This document shows positions 61,001 to 64,000 of a DNA stretch of 64,000 nt, in pieces (within the stretch, counting starts at the first letter, position 1; each line of letters begins with the position of its first letter). The stretch covers positions 38,036,219-38,100,218 of the forward strand of contig CP141141.1 in the NCBI GenBank assembly GCA_035235625.1, read 5' to 3'. Origin of the DNA: Saururus chinensis. Lineage: Eukaryota; Streptophyta; Magnoliopsida; Piperales; Saururaceae. Under the pieces are notes generated by a model. The model was not told the DNA's origin. It was given only the letters and a program-made list of their open reading frames with translations, and made no database searches. The position numbers and the translations under genes were made by a program.

Positions 61001-64000
61001 TGTCACACCTCCTATTTTCTAAAGTATAATATTTTCATTTTTTTAAAATATTATGCAACAAAATAAAATTGTAAGGAAGTAAAACTTTTTTAAAAGAGGT
61101 CAAGAAATTATGACGTAGGAAAATCTTGGGGGAATGAATAACCGTTTGCACAACTCAATACACTAACATATCATAATAAACATAACCCTAGTTATTCAAA
61201 ACAAATTAAAGACAACACATAATCCAAGAGTCGGGTTCTTCTTGGTCGTTACATCAATCTAACAATAAGTCAAAAACAATTGGCACTTCAAATGCTTATA
61301 TTTATTCTACTAATAAAGATAATATAGAAACCTATGGGGCTATCAGCTATGCTTCTACATCTTTCCCTGCCCCATGTTGCAAATATATTTTATAAAATAA
61401 TACATGCATCAATGACATTCATATCCATAATACATGCATCTAATGTACATATACATATAGTTATCCTCGCATAGCCAAAACATAGATTAAAATTGTTAAC
61501 TATAATAATTTGTGGCAACATCAAGGACATCTCCATAACTCATTTAAGTGTATATCACTCGAAAAAATAACTTTAAACTCTTGTTAAAGACTATAATATG
61601 CTCTATCTATGTCATAAAATTAAGGCCTATAAGGGCTTATAAACCCAAATAGTTGAGATTTTTGATATTTTATTATTATCAAGACCACCATATTGCGTTA
61701 TGTTGAAGTCATGCTTCTTTTAAATCTATAATACGTTCAAACTAACTCTCAAGCCTCGAGGAGAAGATCTACAAATAATAAACTCCCAAGTCATGGAGAG
61801 CCAAAAACGTATAATCTTTTTCCATGTCATCAATATCCTTTATATGGCTAAAATGACCCACTTTTAAAGTACAGATCAACAAAATACTCATATATCCTTA
61901 AATGTCATACACAATGATTTAAGATTTTCACCTCTTTGTTATGGTCAAACTTAAGGTTTACTTACCTTTATTTGGTACAATGACTTGTCAATGACAGGTA
62001 GGTGCTAGGAACTTTCTGTCTTCTCCAATCGTCATCACATCAGTGGTTTAGTAAAAGATGAAATCAATTTCCACAATAGTCCAAAATTTTCCAAGTTGGT
62101 CAAAACATGATAAATCATGAATTTAATAAAATTAAACCATTAATAACAAGAAACCACCAATAAAATAAGTTCACATAAATTCTCGTAAATTGGAGAATCA
62201 CTTTGCATTCCTACTATACTCAGCAGGGTCACGTTTTATGATATATAAGTACATTTAGTCACTTTAAAAAGTTTAAGAATGTATTGAAATTGTCCTATCC
62301 TACCTCTAAACCCAAATCTGTTAAGAGGGCTCCTTCTTCAGTTTCCCATGTTTTTCCTATCGCCGGCACGTCAAGGCCCCTCCATGGAAATTGGCTTGTT
62401 TGCACTTGACCGAGAGTTCCTTGCTCCTTCTTAGACTCTTTTAATCCCAAAGTATCCATAATTATGTAATCTTTGCCCTTCTTAATGGCTATAATTGCCT
62501 TTCTAAAATCATATTGCATAACCAACTACATTCTTATCATAACAAACTCCAGCGGTTTCACAACACACTCTTATACGTCTACACCCTCCGAATATATTAG
62601 CGTTGGTTGGATCTCTAGATTTCCAGTTCAAGTTCAAGCTAGACTTTTTGGTTGGGCAACCTCTTTCCTACTTATGTGACCAGGAATCAGGAGGCACATG
62701 GGTATCCTCCAAAGATACTAGTGTTCGCTGGATCTAGTGAGATCAACAAGCTTGATGCCAACACTATGCGACTGGCAGGAACCAAATTGAACCAAAATAT
62801 ATACGATTTTTAATTGATTGGGTTGATGTCAATTCAATTCCAGTCGATTTGGTATAAATTCAATTTTTTTAGCAGAGTGCAGTCCTGCAACCGGGAATCA
62901 TATTTTCCTTTTTGCTGCAAAAATTCTCTTTTTAAGTATCAATCTCTAAACATGGAGATGAAAAGGGTTTAAGAGCTTGGATTGATTCAGCTCGGGGAAG
63001 ATAGCTTAATCACAGGATTTATTCATGGTAGAGGCGTTGAAAAAGGTGCTTTGAGTGCTAGTGTGACATCACCACTCTTATCCCAACGGAGTAATGCCAA
63101 ACTATGTGCACTTAATAATGCATGTCTCCAGCGTAGGGAAGAGTTTTTCATGCTCCCCTCCAATAATGAGCTCAGTGTAAGTTACTTATAGTGTATTTTA
63201 GTATTAATAAAAATAACATGTACTAGCATATACGCTATCAATCAATCTCTTAGATAAATAACTCTCATACATAACTTAGGTTAGGCTCATTATCATAACA
63301 TAACTCTTCCCATAATATAATGGCTTCCAACTATAAATTATTAAGTGTGCATGAGCCCTTGAGAAGCCCGTGGACACGACACATGCAATAACTCGTGGAC
63401 TCATGTCCAAAATGTGAGCCATGTACTAACTGGTGCTAGGTAATGGCCTCATACACGTCCAATAGTTTCTCCTCTTAACATTTAGGAAAATGATAATGTT
63501 ATAACTAAATATATACATTAAACCTATGCCACCTTGAGGGGGTGGGTTTTTGTTAGACAATGAAAAGTGGGCTATGTGAGGATTGCTTTCAATGTAATAA
63601 AAATATGCCACCTCACATGTTTATAGATTTAGTGTATAAATTTGATGTATAGTTATCAGCTTCCTAACATTTGCTATTAGGCAAGCATTTTAGAGCACAA
63701 GGTTTTTAGGTGTATTAAAAAATGGCAAGCACCTACCATACAAATGGGGTTATGGTCTTCGAGTTGCATAAGGGGGAGCAGCTGAAGGACTTCACTGAAT
63801 GTTGCTTGTCTTAGGTGGCAATGCATCTGTAATTATCTCGACTGCTCCATATGAACGTCGAGGAGCTGCATCTATTTTATGAATGTGTGAAAGGTATATT
63901 GGTCGCAGGATAACAACGACAGGCAAGGGACATTTTGTGAAGGATGGTGATTTCACGCAACAAAAATATCCACAAAAATTTATATTATTTTTTATTGAAA
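61001..64000. other. Repeat-derived DNA, no supported gene
   Basis: It begins TGTCACACCTCC (LTR-like). 61600-61935 matches 52290-52640. The remainder to the window edge has only short frames without recognised domains. Confidence 0.45.

Overview
The window is nuclear DNA of a flowering plant. The evidence is spliced genes with plant-type products, Ty1-copia, LTR, hAT and Stowaway-like transposons, and long AT-rich intergenic DNA. I cannot place it below angiosperm level from sequence alone. No CRISPR array, operon, rRNA or convincing tRNA is visible.

Two host genes look intact. One is NDC1, a transmembrane nucleoporin (34411-38200, + strand, 4 exons, 542 codons). The other is CTNNBL1, the beta-catenin-like armadillo protein of the Prp19/CDC5L spliceosomal complex (56358-59590, - strand, 9 exons, 534 codons, with one GC-AG intron). 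They converge across about 18 kb of transposon-rich DNA. A third gene, a plant SEN1/UPF1-like superfamily 1 helicase, is present twice and both copies are damaged. Copy 1 (1-4163) enters from the left edge and carries one in-frame stop. Copy 2 (24311-about 31250) is an eroded pseudogene.

The architecture is a large tandem duplication. Sequence 1-15794 (helicase 3' half, intergenic DNA, NDC1 promoter) is repeated at 26668-34345. The copy-1 side breaks off 66 bp before where the NDC1 start codon would be and joins a truncated hAT transposase, leaving an orphan NDC1 promoter. After the duplication each copy gained its own insertions, and the other copy often preserves the empty site. Copy 1 gained a complete 272-bp miniature LTR retrotransposon (4392-4663), a 1.85-kb solo LTR (5813-7657) and a 6.5-kb block holding a palindromic tandem array and a 3'-truncated copia element (8962-15417). 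Copy 2 gained a solo LTR in an intron (30020-30700), and an LTR lies in the exon next to the Walker A motif (25659-26157).

Between the two copies (15795-24300) lie the hAT relic, a 3.6-kb solo-LTR-like element and a long inverted repeat. Right of NDC1 are a Mutator-like MITE, a GGT-rich simple repeat, several Stowaway-like MITEs, a 3.4-kb LTR-like block with internal tandem repeats and a further dispersed repeat upstream of CTNNBL1. I see no new multi-gene system. The most useful content is the dated insertion history, the unusually small LTR element, the orphan promoter and the palindromic array.
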